The translations under genes were made by a program, and so were the position numbers. A stretch of 64,000 nucleotides of DNA from Cotesia glomerata. Its lineage: Eukaryota; Arthropoda; Insecta; Hymenoptera; Braconidae. The first letter of the stretch is position 1. Each line of letters begins with the position of its first letter. Below, piece by piece: positions 33,293 through 43,043 of this stretch. The notes below the pieces were generated by a model, which did not search any database, had not been told where the DNA came from, and saw only the letters and a program-made list of their open reading frames with translations. The stretch is taken from positions 15,241,603 through 15,305,602 of the forward strand of contig NC_058161.1 of NCBI RefSeq assembly GCF_020080835.1. Direction: 5' to 3'.

Positions 33293-34120
33293 GATTTAAT
33301 TAACTGAATTATAACAATGTTTTTATTTTTGTAAATACTTGAAGAGAATCCACAATTGTTATTGATTTTTTTATTTAATAATATTCACTTGTAAATACTC
33401 CGATATAAAAAAAAAAAATGGGGATCATAAAACTGTTGAATCAGTTAGCATCACTTTCATACACAAATAATTCTAAAAAAGTAAATAATTTTATTAGTAA
33501 TTTGCAAAATTAATTACTAATATTTTTTTTAAATGCGTACCTTTTTCTAGTCAATTATTGGATACGATAAAAAAACTGCTTTTCTCTATTAGTATTAGAT
33601 AACTTCATGAAAGAAAATTTACTGTTTAATTTTAGCATTAGATAAATAATAATTATTATTTCATAATTAAACATTTAGCCCAAATAGAGTAACCATAAAA
33701 AGTTTGTTTACATGGACATATACGCATGTATCTTAGTATGTCTCACTATGGCTTGTCCTCATGTAAAACTACAATGAAATTGTCGCGACGATGACGTCAC
33801 AATTGTCATTCACAGGTCCAAAGGTGCAAAATAATTATTTATATTATTAATTAATTAAAATCCGTTTTATGCACAAAATAGCTATCATTCTTAATAGAAA
33901 AAAGAATGAGCAATTTTTTGGCGTCTATTACGATAAAAATAAGTTCTCACAATCAGAGATAATTGGAAATTAATTTTTGATTTTTTAATTACGATTAATT
34001 AATTAATTATTAATTATAGCAGTAGAGCAATTATTTATATCGAAAGAGCAATTCATGAGCAATTTTTTGGCATATGGTTTTTGAAAAAAAATTAATATTC
34101 GGCGCCAACTTGGTTACGGT

Positions 34121-34129
34121 AAGATACTT
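34121..34129. repeat. Right target-site duplication of the MULE element
   Basis: AAGATACTT, partner of 23573-23581. The element inserted about 370 bp downstream of the RpL4 stop codon. Confidence 0.8.
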
Positions 34130-34393
34130 CGCGTCATGACGAAAAACTAGGAATTAAATTTTTTTCATTAACTAAAATCAATACAATCAAAACCAAGACG
34201 AAATTTACCTTAAATAAATTTCTTTAATCAGTTACTTGCAGTTTCGGGTTAATATTTAATGTAGTCTGAAGTTTCAATTGTGATAACGAAAATTACAATT
34301 CTTGAAAAATCCAATTAATCAAGTAGCTGACTTACGTTTTATAATTAAATTTATTAATAAAAAATGTATCATATTGAATCGTCAAAGTCTTGG

Positions 34394-34399
34394 TTTATT
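34394..34399 (-). terminator. RpL4 poly(A) signal candidate
   Basis: AATAAA on the minus strand about 105 nt after the RpL4 stop. Another copy lies nearer, at about 34453. Confidence 0.4.
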
Positions 34400-34502
34400 T
34401 AATAAAAAAGATCTTGAATTACAAAAAACTTGACAACTCGAGTTATGTGTTTTTTATTTATTTTTACATAAGATTTCATCAAAATCTTAAGATGTTAACA
34501 GT

Positions 34503-37413
34503 TTACTTCTTGGCTGGTACTTTTTCAACCTTAACTGCTTTAGTCGCTGCGGTGGATTTCTTTTCAGTCGCTGGGGCTTTCTTCGGTGCCTTGGCTACTT
34601 TTGGTTTCGCTACCTTCGGCTTGGCAGCTTTCGCAGCAAGAATTTGCTTCTTACGGCGCATCAACAGGCTCTTGGTCTAAAAAAAAAAAAAAATCCCCAA
34701 TTAAAAAAATTAAATATATTAATTGAAAAAAAAAAGTAAAAACTATTTTTATTTTCTATTTCTCATACAAAAAGTTGTATACTTACAGTTTTACTTTTCT
34801 CAGAGAGTTCGTCACTCGTGAGCAGACGCTGTCCAGCAGTCAAAATTGCTACTCTCTTTGTTACCGCAGCATACGGGTTCAATTTTAACATCGCGCGGGT
34901 GTTCTTCAATGGGTTCAATTTCTTGACCCGACGAATAACCTTCTTTCTATAAATTGAAAATTTAAAAATTTTATTAGTAAATATGAAATATTTTTAATCA
35001 AATACATAATAGTATTAAAATAGCTAAATAGTTATATTTAATCAGACATGGTTATGTTAAAGTCACTGTAAATCAGCAACACGGACCAATAAAACTCATC
35101 ATGATAATAGTAAGATATTTTTTAAAAATATATCTTAATAATAATAATGATAATAATAATAAATACCTTGGAGCACGTAAAACTTTACGGATTTCTTCAG
35201 ACTTCAAAATTCTTGACAAGTCTGTGTTAGCCATCTTGGGTGATGGTAAATTGTAATCCTTCTTCAATTTGGATTCTTTGCGCCATGTACCGTACAAAGC
35301 GTCAAGCTTCTCAAATGCAGATTTAGTCCAGATGACAAAACGACCAACATGACCACCTGGTGCAAGCTTCAAAAGGTTCATCTTGTTGACATTCATCAAG
35401 TCAACTCCGGGAATGTTACGGAACGCTTTGCGGATTCCCTACAAAATAAAACAAGTTTATTAATTCAATATTAATCATTACGTAATTTATGTGAGTACAT
35501 GTTTTAATTAAAATAAACATCAGGCATGGTTATGATATTATCACTGTAATTCAGTAACACGGACCAATAAATCTCATCATAAAAAACAACTAATTCAATA
35601 ACTTCAAATTATAATTCAAGATTTAATATCTACCTTATCATGGCCGTAAACGATCAATGGTCCACGACGTTGGATGCGACGACGGTTACGCATTTTACCT
35701 TTACCAGCACGGAAACGTTGGGACTTGTAGACCTATATAAAAGCAAAAAAAGAAATTAATATTGAAACGCAATTTTTTTTAGGATGTTGACTAATAATCA
35801 AAGTTTAAAAATTTTTATTCTAATGTTTGGAAATTATGTCTCAAGCTAGATTTTAAGAACTCTAGATTAAAACGCCTATTTCCATATTAATATAGCACCT
35901 GATTGGACCATCAGAGTAAATCAGTTACTAGATGGGGACATTTCTACGGTGCATAATTATATCTTTATAAATTTGATCATTTTCAGAATAAAAATTCTTT
36001 ACTGTAGCATATTTAAAAAAAAAAAAAAACATTGTATTCACCTTTTGGACATCATTCCAGGCCTTGATGCGACGCAAGAAAATGACGGCTTGCTTCGTCT
36101 TGTTGTATTCTTCAATTTTCTCGGATACAACCAATGGGAACTCTGGGACTTCTCCAATCAAATGTCCTAAATTAATAATAAACTGTTTAGTAAAAATTCC
36201 GTGAGAATATCAATGCTAAAATTTTTTAATAAAAAAATCAGACACAAAATCTTTTGATTTAAAATCACAGTTATCATAAACACGGACCAAATTGTTTCAT
36301 CATAAAATCCAAAGAAAGTATTAATTAAAATATATTACTTATTAAAATAGTAGTCATAAGTTATACCTTTTGACGTAACTAATGCAGGTACTCCTGACGC
36401 GGCGATGGCTGATACAATAGCATAACGTCTCTGGTTGACGTTGATGTGACGGTGCCAGCGACGGTAAGTTTTAGTCGGTGCAAACATACGTCCTCCGCGA
36501 CACATGTTACCAAAAGCTCCCTGACCAGAACGGTGAGTACCACCACCACGGACACGGGGAATACGTGCCACGGCACGTCCTGTACCCCAGGATTCAGCAG
36601 ATGTTTGATGACCTAAACAAAAAATTAAATTATTAATATTACATCCAGATTGAAGGTAACAAAAATGAAATTTCAGGTTTTAATTTTTTAATTACCAGCT
36701 TCTTTAGATACAGCGTAAGGTTGACGCTTGTTCTTAGCCATTTGTTGATGAACATCATTTACCAAATCCACGCGAATCGGTGCCTTGAAAATGGCAGGGA
36801 TAGGCAAAATCTCTTTTGTTGGCTCATTTTTATCACTGTAAACAGTGACTACTGCTCGAGCTGTTGACTTCGACTGGAAAAAAAAAAAAATATTTTTTTA
36901 AAAACATGTAAAATAATTAACCAAAAATTGAAAAAAAAAAAAAATTTTTTTTTGAAAAAGTTAATTTGAGTATTTTAATTTACAAATTATTTGGATATCT
37001 AATTGATAAAAAAAAAAAATTGTATTCAGTGAATGAGTAAAAATCTCTACCGCAAGAACTATCTGAGCATAACATGGCGTCTTGTCTCATTGCCGCAAAA
37101 CCGAACCTCAAAAAAATAATTGCATATTAAATAATTGGTAAAAAAAAATTTTCACAGCCGCACTGTGGAGAATATTATTTTCAAGCGCTTAGATAATAAA
37201 TAAACAATATAAAATATAAAAAATATATTATTGAAAAGTATAAATAGTTAAATTAATTAAAATATGTTCAGCGCACACGTGGTAGGTCGCGCACAGAGCA
37301 TTATTTTAGTAATAAAGTAAATTTAGCAACAAACTAATTGAATTAAAACAATTTTTATTGTTAAACTTCTGATTGGCGTTAATTAATTGCAATAAATGAG
37401 ATTAACTTACCAT
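34503..37413 (-). CDS. RpL4: Ribosomal protein L4 (uL4)
   Basis: Minus-strand exons are 37411-37413, 36696-36873, 36367-36612, 36042-36166, 35634-35732, 35167-35438, 34787-34946 and 34503-34676. Together they give 418 residues with all phases consistent. RGGGTHRSGQGAFGNMCRGG with FAPTKTYRRWHR is the uL4 signature. AVIFLRRIKAWNDVQK and the NIPGVDL segment follow. The C-terminus is the usual Lys/Ala/Pro-rich eukaryotic extension ending PAKK. uL4 is a structural 60S subunit protein whose loop lines the peptide exit tunnel. The first coding exon contains the ATG alone. Introns 3, 5 and 6 each carry a U18-type C/D snoRNA. Confidence 0.97.
35038..35108 (-). ncRNA. SNORD18: U18 (SNORD18) C/D snoRNA, RpL4 intron 6
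   Basis: On the minus strand: C box ATGATGA (complement of 35097-35103), then TTGGTCCGTGTT immediately followed by the D' box CTGA, and a terminal D box CTGA (complement of 35042-35045). The 12-nt guide is complementary to AACACGGACCAA, a near-universal 28S rRNA segment, and is the known U18 guide. Vertebrate U18 also lives in RPL4 introns. Confidence 0.9.
35516..35584 (-). ncRNA. SNORD18: U18 (SNORD18) C/D snoRNA, RpL4 intron 5
   Basis: C box ATGATGA (complement of 35574-35580), guide TTGGTCCGTGTT followed by the D' box CTGA, and D box CTGA (complement of 35520-35523). It is paralogous to the copy in intron 6, sharing CATAACCATG near its 3' end. Confidence 0.9.
35830..35960 (-). ncRNA. Possible H/ACA snoRNA in RpL4 intron 4
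   Basis: On the minus strand a stem closes with GCACC...GGTGC about 60 nt apart, followed by ATATTA, which fits the H-box pattern. A weak second hairpin comes next, then GAGACATAA, whose ACA would be the terminal box. Stems are AT-rich and I could not compute a fold, so this is tentative. Confidence 0.25.
36236..36307 (-). ncRNA. SNORD18: U18 (SNORD18) C/D snoRNA, RpL4 intron 3
   Basis: C box ATGATGA (complement of 36297-36303), guide TTGGTCCGTGTT, and D box CTGA (complement of 36238-36241). The D' box here reads ATGA instead of CTGA, so guiding may be weaker. The rest diverges from the other two copies. Confidence 0.85.
37020..37112 (-). ncRNA. Possible C/D-like snoRNA in RpL4 intron 1
   Basis: A locally GC-richer island in intron 1. 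On the minus strand CAATGAGA (imperfect C box) comes first and CACTGA (D box) about 65 nt later, with short complementary flanks. The C box departs from consensus and I identify no rRNA target. Confidence 0.25.
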
Positions 37414-38203
37414 TATGTAGATTTTTTAACGTTAATACGCTAAAAAAATCCACTTGTGATAGTTCACGAGCCGAATATACTCGTTAAAAGAAGGAGCGCA
37501 GGCCAACTTGACAAAACGGACGTACCATCTTAGGTCATGCGCTTATAACTTACTGCGCATGTCCAGACATTGCTACTAATTTTAAATTAAAAATCAGTAA
37601 ATATGTAAAATTTTTTTATTAATAATCAAAGTTTTGTCGTAAAAAATATTGTGAAATTTTTTACAAATAAATAAACTTATACTTAAATTATTCTAAATAA
37701 TTATTTTTAAAATTTATAAAAGAAAAACTTACATTTTAAAACATCACAAGTAGTTTATGTGGTTAAATTTTGTTTATTTTTTTTTAATTTATAATTTACA
37801 ATAGCGAATTTTTTTTTTTATTTTTCAATGCAGCAGTACAAAAATTTCATAAAATTAAAAAAAGTACACTCCGAGGAATTTTTTTCTATAAAAAATGTGA
37901 TGTGATGTCATATCACGGTTTAGTTGAATCGCGACTGGCGCCGCCACGCGAGCGCTGATGATACCCCTTTGATAGCGCGAAACTCAACATTAAATTTATT
38001 TTTACAATTATAATAAAACTTTTGGGAAAACCCCACAACCTAGGTCTAGACCTTTAGTTATTAGTAAAAAAAGGTTATTGTTAAAATGTATTTTTACTCC
38101 CCGAAAATTCAGCACAATAGACTAGGAATAATAAAATAGAAAAGAGGATTAAGCCATAAATATATAAATTTACTACCTAATTGCTCTCGACATAAGTAAT
38201 TAT
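37414..38203. other. RpL4 promoter side and plain AT-rich DNA
   Basis: The RpL4 promoter and 5' UTR should lie in the first few hundred bases. A GC-rich patch at about 37918-37980 (GGCGCCGCCACGCGAGCGC) could be another promoter. No further gene is visible. Confidence 0.4.
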
Positions 38204-38479
38204 TTATTTATTTATTTATTTATTAGGTTTAAATGCCAAGGCACAAAGCCGAATGGCAAAAATGATATACATAAAATTATAATTCACATAAGTACCGCTA
38301 ATATGTACACAATGGAAATAAAAATTTACATGATAGCTTAAAACATAAAATTTACATAATGATCAAGTGGATATAATGTTTTTAATCATAATAACCAGCT
38401 CACTATTATATTATTATTCGAGATTTATAAGAAAATCGAATACTCTTGTCTTGAAGGATTCTAATACAAGAGAATTGCA

Positions 38480-39073
38480 CGACTCATGATGCGAAGCATC
38501 AGAGAGTGCTTTACGATCGAAAAATTTTTTTCGCCTCATTTTGGCGGCTATTTTTATTATTATAGCCTTGTTAGTTCACGGAATCAAGATATTTTGCATA
38601 CTATTGTCGAGATAATTTAATGGAGATTAATTTCATACTTTTTAAAAATTTATTTACTGCAATAGAATTGGAAAAAAACACCAAAATAGGTCAAAAAATT
38701 TTCCTGTCCGTCATGTGTGAAACCCGGAAACACTGTAACTTGTGAAAAAATCCATTACTTGAGTTAAATTTTTTTTTTTAAATTCTAATCCACGATTGTA
38801 GGTCACTGAATGCGAATGATTAATTAATTCAGTGTCGTTTAATTGCAATGAATAAAAAACGAAAACTACAAGACTGTATATCTATATATATCCATGTAAA
38901 ATTAACATGGATGGTGATATATCTATATCTATAGATATTATGTACATTTTATTCCACCAGGGGCGCTTGTGCAGTACCTTCCAACTACAGCTGTTTTTTC
39001 GGCAATTAATTTTGAACGACTTAAGTTTTTTTTTTTTTTTTATATTTCATAATTAAATGAGCATTATGAGTCG
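38480..39073. mobile_element. TIR element nested in the LINE
   Basis: The ends are CGACTCATGATGC at the left and the complement of CGACTCATAATGC at the right, flanked by TGCA at 38476-38479 and 39074-39077. There is no coding capacity. It inserted into the last codons of the LINE ORF. Confidence 0.65.
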
Positions 39074-39297
39074 TGCACTTTTGGATTTTCCAAACTTTTT
39101 GAAATTTCAGGAGGTAGATCTTGCCAAAACCGTATAGCTGACATAACAAATGAATGCTCGTAGGTTGTGGTAACAAAATTAGGTATTTTGAAAGTGATAT
39201 TATTATTTCTATTGGCTATTCTTTGCGATCGTCTGATGACAGGGTCTTCTTCAATAAATAAATCACGCAGAAACCTTGGTTCGCCTGTTGATCCCAT

Positions 39298-39824
39298 AAT
39301 CCACTCTTATAATTTAGATGAAAAATATGAAAATATACACAATAAGACAAACTATTCGTAACGTGATTGGTCAAATATATCATAAGCATGAAAATATATG
39401 CAAATGCTACAGTCAGGCGCGCGCTTGCGCGCGCAAATTCAAATTCTAGTCCTAATATAAAATTGAGATGAAATGTATCCTAATATATTATATTTATCCA
39501 TTTTTATAATTTAGATGAAAAATATGAAAATATATCATGTAAGCAAACTATTCGTAACGTGATTGGTCAAATATATCATAAGCATGAAAATATATGCAAA
39601 CTCAATAGTCAGGCGCGCGCTTGCGCGCGCAAATTTAAATTCTAGTACTAGTAAAATTGAGATGAAATGTATGTGAAACCAATTTATTCGTGATGTGATT
39701 GGTTGAAAATATTTATTCTCATTCTGATTGGTTGAAAGTGAATATAATATACATAAACTACACATAAATATATCATGACCATAAATATGAGGCGCGCGCT
39801 TGCGCGCGCAAATTTGAATTCTAG
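39298..39824 (+). mobile_element. Tandem array of three Helitron-like 3' ends
   Basis: Three units each end with a GC-rich hairpin GGCGCGCGCTTGCGCGCGC (39416-39434, 39612-39630, 39791-39809), followed 11 nt later by CTAG then T (39446, 39642, 39821). This is the standard Helitron 3' terminus. The second unit begins TC directly after the first CTAG, so the units lie head to tail. Units share AAACTATTCGTAACGTGATT. They are non-autonomous, with no Rep/helicase coding. Confidence 0.7.
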
Positions 39825-39960
39825 TAACAATTTAAAGAACACGCAGGCCAAAAAGTACAGCCTTCGTGCCTTTACAATTAACCAATTTAATGACCGTCGA
39901 TATGGTGTGATGTAATTATAGAAATATTAGAAAATATATTTTCATCACTTAAGGAATATA

Positions 39961-40895
39961 AAATATTGTATAAAAAAAATAAGAGAAGATAGTCTGAGCC
40001 GATTAGTGACCCTCATTTATGACGAGTCCAGTTCAACCACTCAGTCCGGTAAATTCCCAGGGATGATGAAACTTCGGAAAAACTCTGCTGGCGAGCCCAG
40101 GTAGTTCAACAACGGCTGGAAAGGACGAGTACTTGAGTAGGAGTACAGCTAGGACCCTGATAGCCAAGTTGGCCGCAACTTTCTGTCAATCTACTGCCGC
40201 AACTTGTCACCAACTTGGCGGCAACTCTTGGAAAGTAACTCGGTTGGTGTCAACTTGTTCACCAAGTTGTCGGCAAAAGTTGCTCTGAAACTTTTTCACA
40301 CCAAGTTGACGATAAGTTTCTCAAGAAATTTGGCGACATATTGCGGCAGTAGATTGGTCTCTTTTTTCTCAGAAACTTGTAGCCAACTTGGCGCCAACAG
40401 TTACAAATTCGGAAGTTGACCGCAAGTTGTCGCTAAGTTGGTGGCAACTATCTGACACCAACTTGGTTGGTCTGAAACTGTGGCTATCAGGGGACCCAGA
40501 AGGAAGGAGAAGGACCAATCAACGTTGCCAAAAAGCCAGTACAGCGGAATACTCGAATGGTAGGGAGAGCCGCCCTCGCCACTTCTACTGCTGCGAGTCC
40601 GACTTAGTAAATTCTAGTGAAGAATCAGAATAGTATTCGAGCTCAGACTTATCACCTCGTTTCTAATTTTGTGTAAAGTCTTTTGAATATATACTTCGAT
40701 TCAGTTAACTTAATTCCGTTGAATTATTTATTTAATTTATATTCATTTTATATCATTTTCCTCATCCTACAAGTTCCCGTTGATAAAGTTGAGTATTTCA
40801 ATATTCCCGGGCGAATCAAAGACCACGTCGGTAACTTTAAATTTAAATAAAGATTTCTATCGTTGTCCACCAGGGGGAGGACATAACAGTAATAA
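39961..40895. other. Unidentified stretch hosting a MITE and the Gypsy insertion
   Basis: The composition is more GC-rich than its surroundings up to about 40640, and short open frames do not match known families. Purine-rich CAGGGGGAGGACATAAC just before the Gypsy insertion suggests an older retroelement. Apart from the MITE at 40156-40491 I identify nothing. Confidence 0.4.
40156..40491. mobile_element. MITE (336 bp) built of CAACTTGG-type subrepeats
   Basis: The ends are CCTGATAGCCA and its exact complement, flanked by GGAC at 40152-40155 and 40492-40495. The interior is a string of imperfect CAACTTGGnGGCAACT and AAGTTGnCGnnAA units in both orientations. Confidence 0.7.
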
Positions 40896-41235
40896 TGTAG
40901 GGGATATACACGCACACATTCATACATGGACACATATACACAAGTCAAACCTCACACACTGTACACCAGTGGAGGCAACTCAACTATACAAAAATTACCG
41001 ACTGAGACCTTCTCCGTACGGTTGGCAGTTGAATTATTATTATGATTACTAAGCTAACCATTAAATATACATATACATGTGATGCTACTTTAAGAATAAA
41101 ATAACTAATTATTTTTGTATTACTAATTGAGAATTGTGATTAATAAAGCGAAGGTTGCTGCATACACGCGTTAATAATTAATTATATAAATAATATAAAT
41201 AAGTGGAGTAATATATATATATATAAACCCCCACA
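40896..41235 (+). repeat. 5' LTR of the Gypsy element
   Basis: 340 bp, TGTAGGGG...CCCCCACA, flanked on the left by ATAA (40892-40895). I find no difference from the 3' LTR on reading both. The primer binding site TTGGTGACCCCGAACG follows directly at about 41237. Confidence 0.92.
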
Positions 41236-41330
41236 ATTGGTGACCCCGAACGCTTGATAAAATTCAGCAACATTCCAGCGACGCCAGTTTGTAATCATCA
41301 ATTCAGCATTACCGCCAAAATTCACAATCA

Positions 41331-43043
41331 ATGTCAGTGATGCATAGTCCTCCGCTTCTCAACTTGGGGAATTCCCTGGAGGATACAACAAAAGACGAAT
41401 CAGTCAAGAATAATAACGGTGAGAAGGATATGCCATCGTTATCTCCGCAAGATACGACGAGTAACGAGCATACGAAGACCCCGGAAAAAACACAAACTGG
41501 AAATAGCAAGGAGCAACCACCAGCTAGCAATTGGTTCCACCCTACAAGCTATTATCATCCAATGTATCAACAATATCCAGTTCAGACAGGTATGCACATT
41601 CCTACTTCAAGCAGGAGCAACGAGACTCCCAACTTGAACGCTCAAACGTACAATAATGGTTTAATTACCTACGCGTACCCTCCAATGAACTACCCGGGAA
41701 ATGGTCCACCGATGCAAAACATGCAACCTAGACAACCACCACCACCAGCTCTGATCCCACCAGGATTACCACAGCCACGACCACTACCAGCTGGCAACTG
41801 GCAAAACACGGCTCAACAAACAAGTGTTCCACAACTTAACCTCCCACCGAGACCAGCAAGGTTAGAAAGAAACGACCTCCCGCCATTCTGGCCTCAGCAC
41901 GCCAAGTTATGGTTCAGCGCAGCAGAGTCAGCCTTCTCCAGCAAAGCAGTGGTAGATGACGACGAAAAATTTAGAGCAGTAATTACCAAGCTCGAGCAAG
42001 AACATCTTACTGCAATCGAGCAACTGGTAACCAACCCACCAGGACAAAACAAATACCTGGCAATTAAAACTGCACTGATAAATCACTATTCATTATCTCG
42101 GGAAGAGAGCTTTAGAACTCTCGTATCCGGACTGTCATTAAAAGGTCGACGACCTTCGGAACTTTATGCTGAAATGTGCAGGCTCGCAGGCAACGCAGTA
42201 GGTCCAGAATTCATCAGAACCATGTGGATGGATCGAATGCCTAAAGACATGCAGATGATCTTATCACTCGCCGAGACTCTGGACAGCAGCATACTACTTG
42301 AATTAGCTGACAAAACAATGTCACTATGCGACAAAAATGCTAACCCACAAGTAGCCGCAATAGCACGAAATCCACACAAGGATTGCGACGAAAAATTCCA
42401 AATTCTTACAAAAGAAATGAAAAATCTGTCAACAAAAATCGACAGCTTGGTCGGTGCTCAGAGGAAATCTCGCAGCAACTCCCCACATCCCCAGGGAAGT
42501 AACTCTCGAACCAACAGTGCTGATCGAGCACCCAAGCTTTGCTTTTATCACAAAAAATTTGGAGCACTAGCATTCAAATGCGTGCCTAAATGTTCCTGGA
42601 ATGAGAACCAGGGGAAACTCTCAAAGCCATCAATAGACGCGACGGCTACGGATGGCGAAACAAAGTCTCGTCGTCTGTTCTTATACGATAAGAACACAAA
42701 ATCAAGTGTCCTTATCGACACAGGAGCTGAAATATCAGTCATTCCTCCAAGTCTTCAAGATTTAAAAAATACAACTTTACACACTCTGTATTCAGTCAAC
42801 CAAGAACCCATTCATACCTACGGGGAGAGGATGGTCACAATGAACCTAGGTCTACGTCGACCCATACAATGGGCCTTCTGCATTGCTGACGTGCCGTATC
42901 CTATCATTGGAGCTGACCTTCTTGGGAGTTTAGGATTCGTAGTAGACATTAAACAAGGTCTACTCATCGATCCTGAGACTGGAACAAAAGCGAAAGGTAC
43001 GTTTAGTAACTTTTGTGCAATCGATCTCTGCGGTAAATTTTAA
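41331..43043 (+). CDS. Gag-protease polyprotein of the Gypsy element
   Basis: A 570-codon intact ORF. The N-terminal half is Pro/Gln/Asn rich. The middle (about residues 180-350) is the capsid-like gag region. A Cys/His cluster of the CFYHKKFG...C...CSW type common in insect Gypsy gag is at about residues 403-423. The retropepsin motif LIDTGAE has its catalytic Asp near residue 463. It overlaps the next ORF (43015 onward) by 29 nt in a different frame, suggesting frameshifted gag-pol expression in the parent element. Confidence 0.85.
   Translation: MSVMHSPPLLNLGNSLEDTTKDESVKNNNGEKDMPSLSPQDTTSNEHTKTPEKTQTGNSKEQPPASNWFHPTSYYHPMYQQYPVQTGMHIPTSSRSNETPNLNAQTYNNGLITYAYPPMNYPGNGPPMQNMQPRQPPPPALIPPGLPQPRPLPAGNWQNTAQQTSVPQLNLPPRPARLERNDLPPFWPQHAKLWFSAAESAFSSKAVVDDDEKFRAVITKLEQEHLTAIEQLVTNPPGQNKYLAIKTALINHYSLSREESFRTLVSGLSLKGRRPSELYAEMCRLAGNAVGPEFIRTMWMDRMPKDMQMILSLAETLDSSILLELADKTMSLCDKNANPQVAAIARNPHKDCDEKFQILTKEMKNLSTKIDSLVGAQRKSRSNSPHPQGSNSRTNSADRAPKLCFYHKKFGALAFKCVPKCSWNENQGKLSKPSIDATATDGETKSRRLFLYDKNTKSSVLIDTGAEISVIPPSLQDLKNTTLHTLYSVNQEPIHTYGERMVTMNLGLRRPIQWAFCIADVPYPIIGADLLGSLGFVVDIKQGLLIDPETGTKAKGTFSNFCAIDLCGKF

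Larger units (their letters stand above)
23582..34120. mobile_element. Complete 10.5 kb MULE/NOF-like foldback transposon with captured genes
   Basis: The ends are ACCGTAACCAAGTTGGCGCC at the left and its exact complement at the right, flanked by the 9-bp duplication AAGATACTT. Inverted arms run from 23582 to about 26205 and from about 30828 to 34120, similar over almost their whole length apart from indels. The largest is about 700 bp present only in the right arm. The single-copy centre carries transposase on the minus strand in two overlapping ORFs (29082-30158 and 26506-29106). The arms carry fragments of cellular genes: otubain in both, an SLC17-like exon in the right, and an unidentified spliced gene in both. 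The layout (long foldback arms, 9-bp duplications, MULE-type transposase) resembles Drosophila FB-NOF elements. Confidence 0.87.
38204..39960 (-). pseudogene. Jockey-like LINE 3' relic interrupted by two younger elements
   Basis: On the minus strand the C-terminus of a non-LTR reverse-transcriptase ORF is readable in three pieces. RRSLNWLIVKARRLYFLACV is near 39833-39900. GEPRFLRDLF through TYEHSFVMSAIRFWQDLPPE is at 39064-39297. SLVLESFKTRVFDFLINLE ends near 38420. A 3' UTR and a TAAA microsatellite tail at 38204-38224 follow. Piece one and two are separated by the Helitron-like array (39298-39824), piece two and three by a TIR element (38480-39073). It is 5' truncated and dead. Confidence 0.72.

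Noticed and set aside
23582..34120. Maverick/Polinton or endogenous virus
   Set aside because: Long inverted ends suggested this, but there is no polymerase B, capsid, ATPase or integrase of that class. The 9-bp duplication and MULE-like transposase fit a MULE better.
34390..34680. Plus-strand 96-codon ORF, Ala/Phe rich
   Set aside because: It is the reverse strand of the Lys/Ala-rich RpL4 C-terminal exon; the repeated codons create a false open frame.
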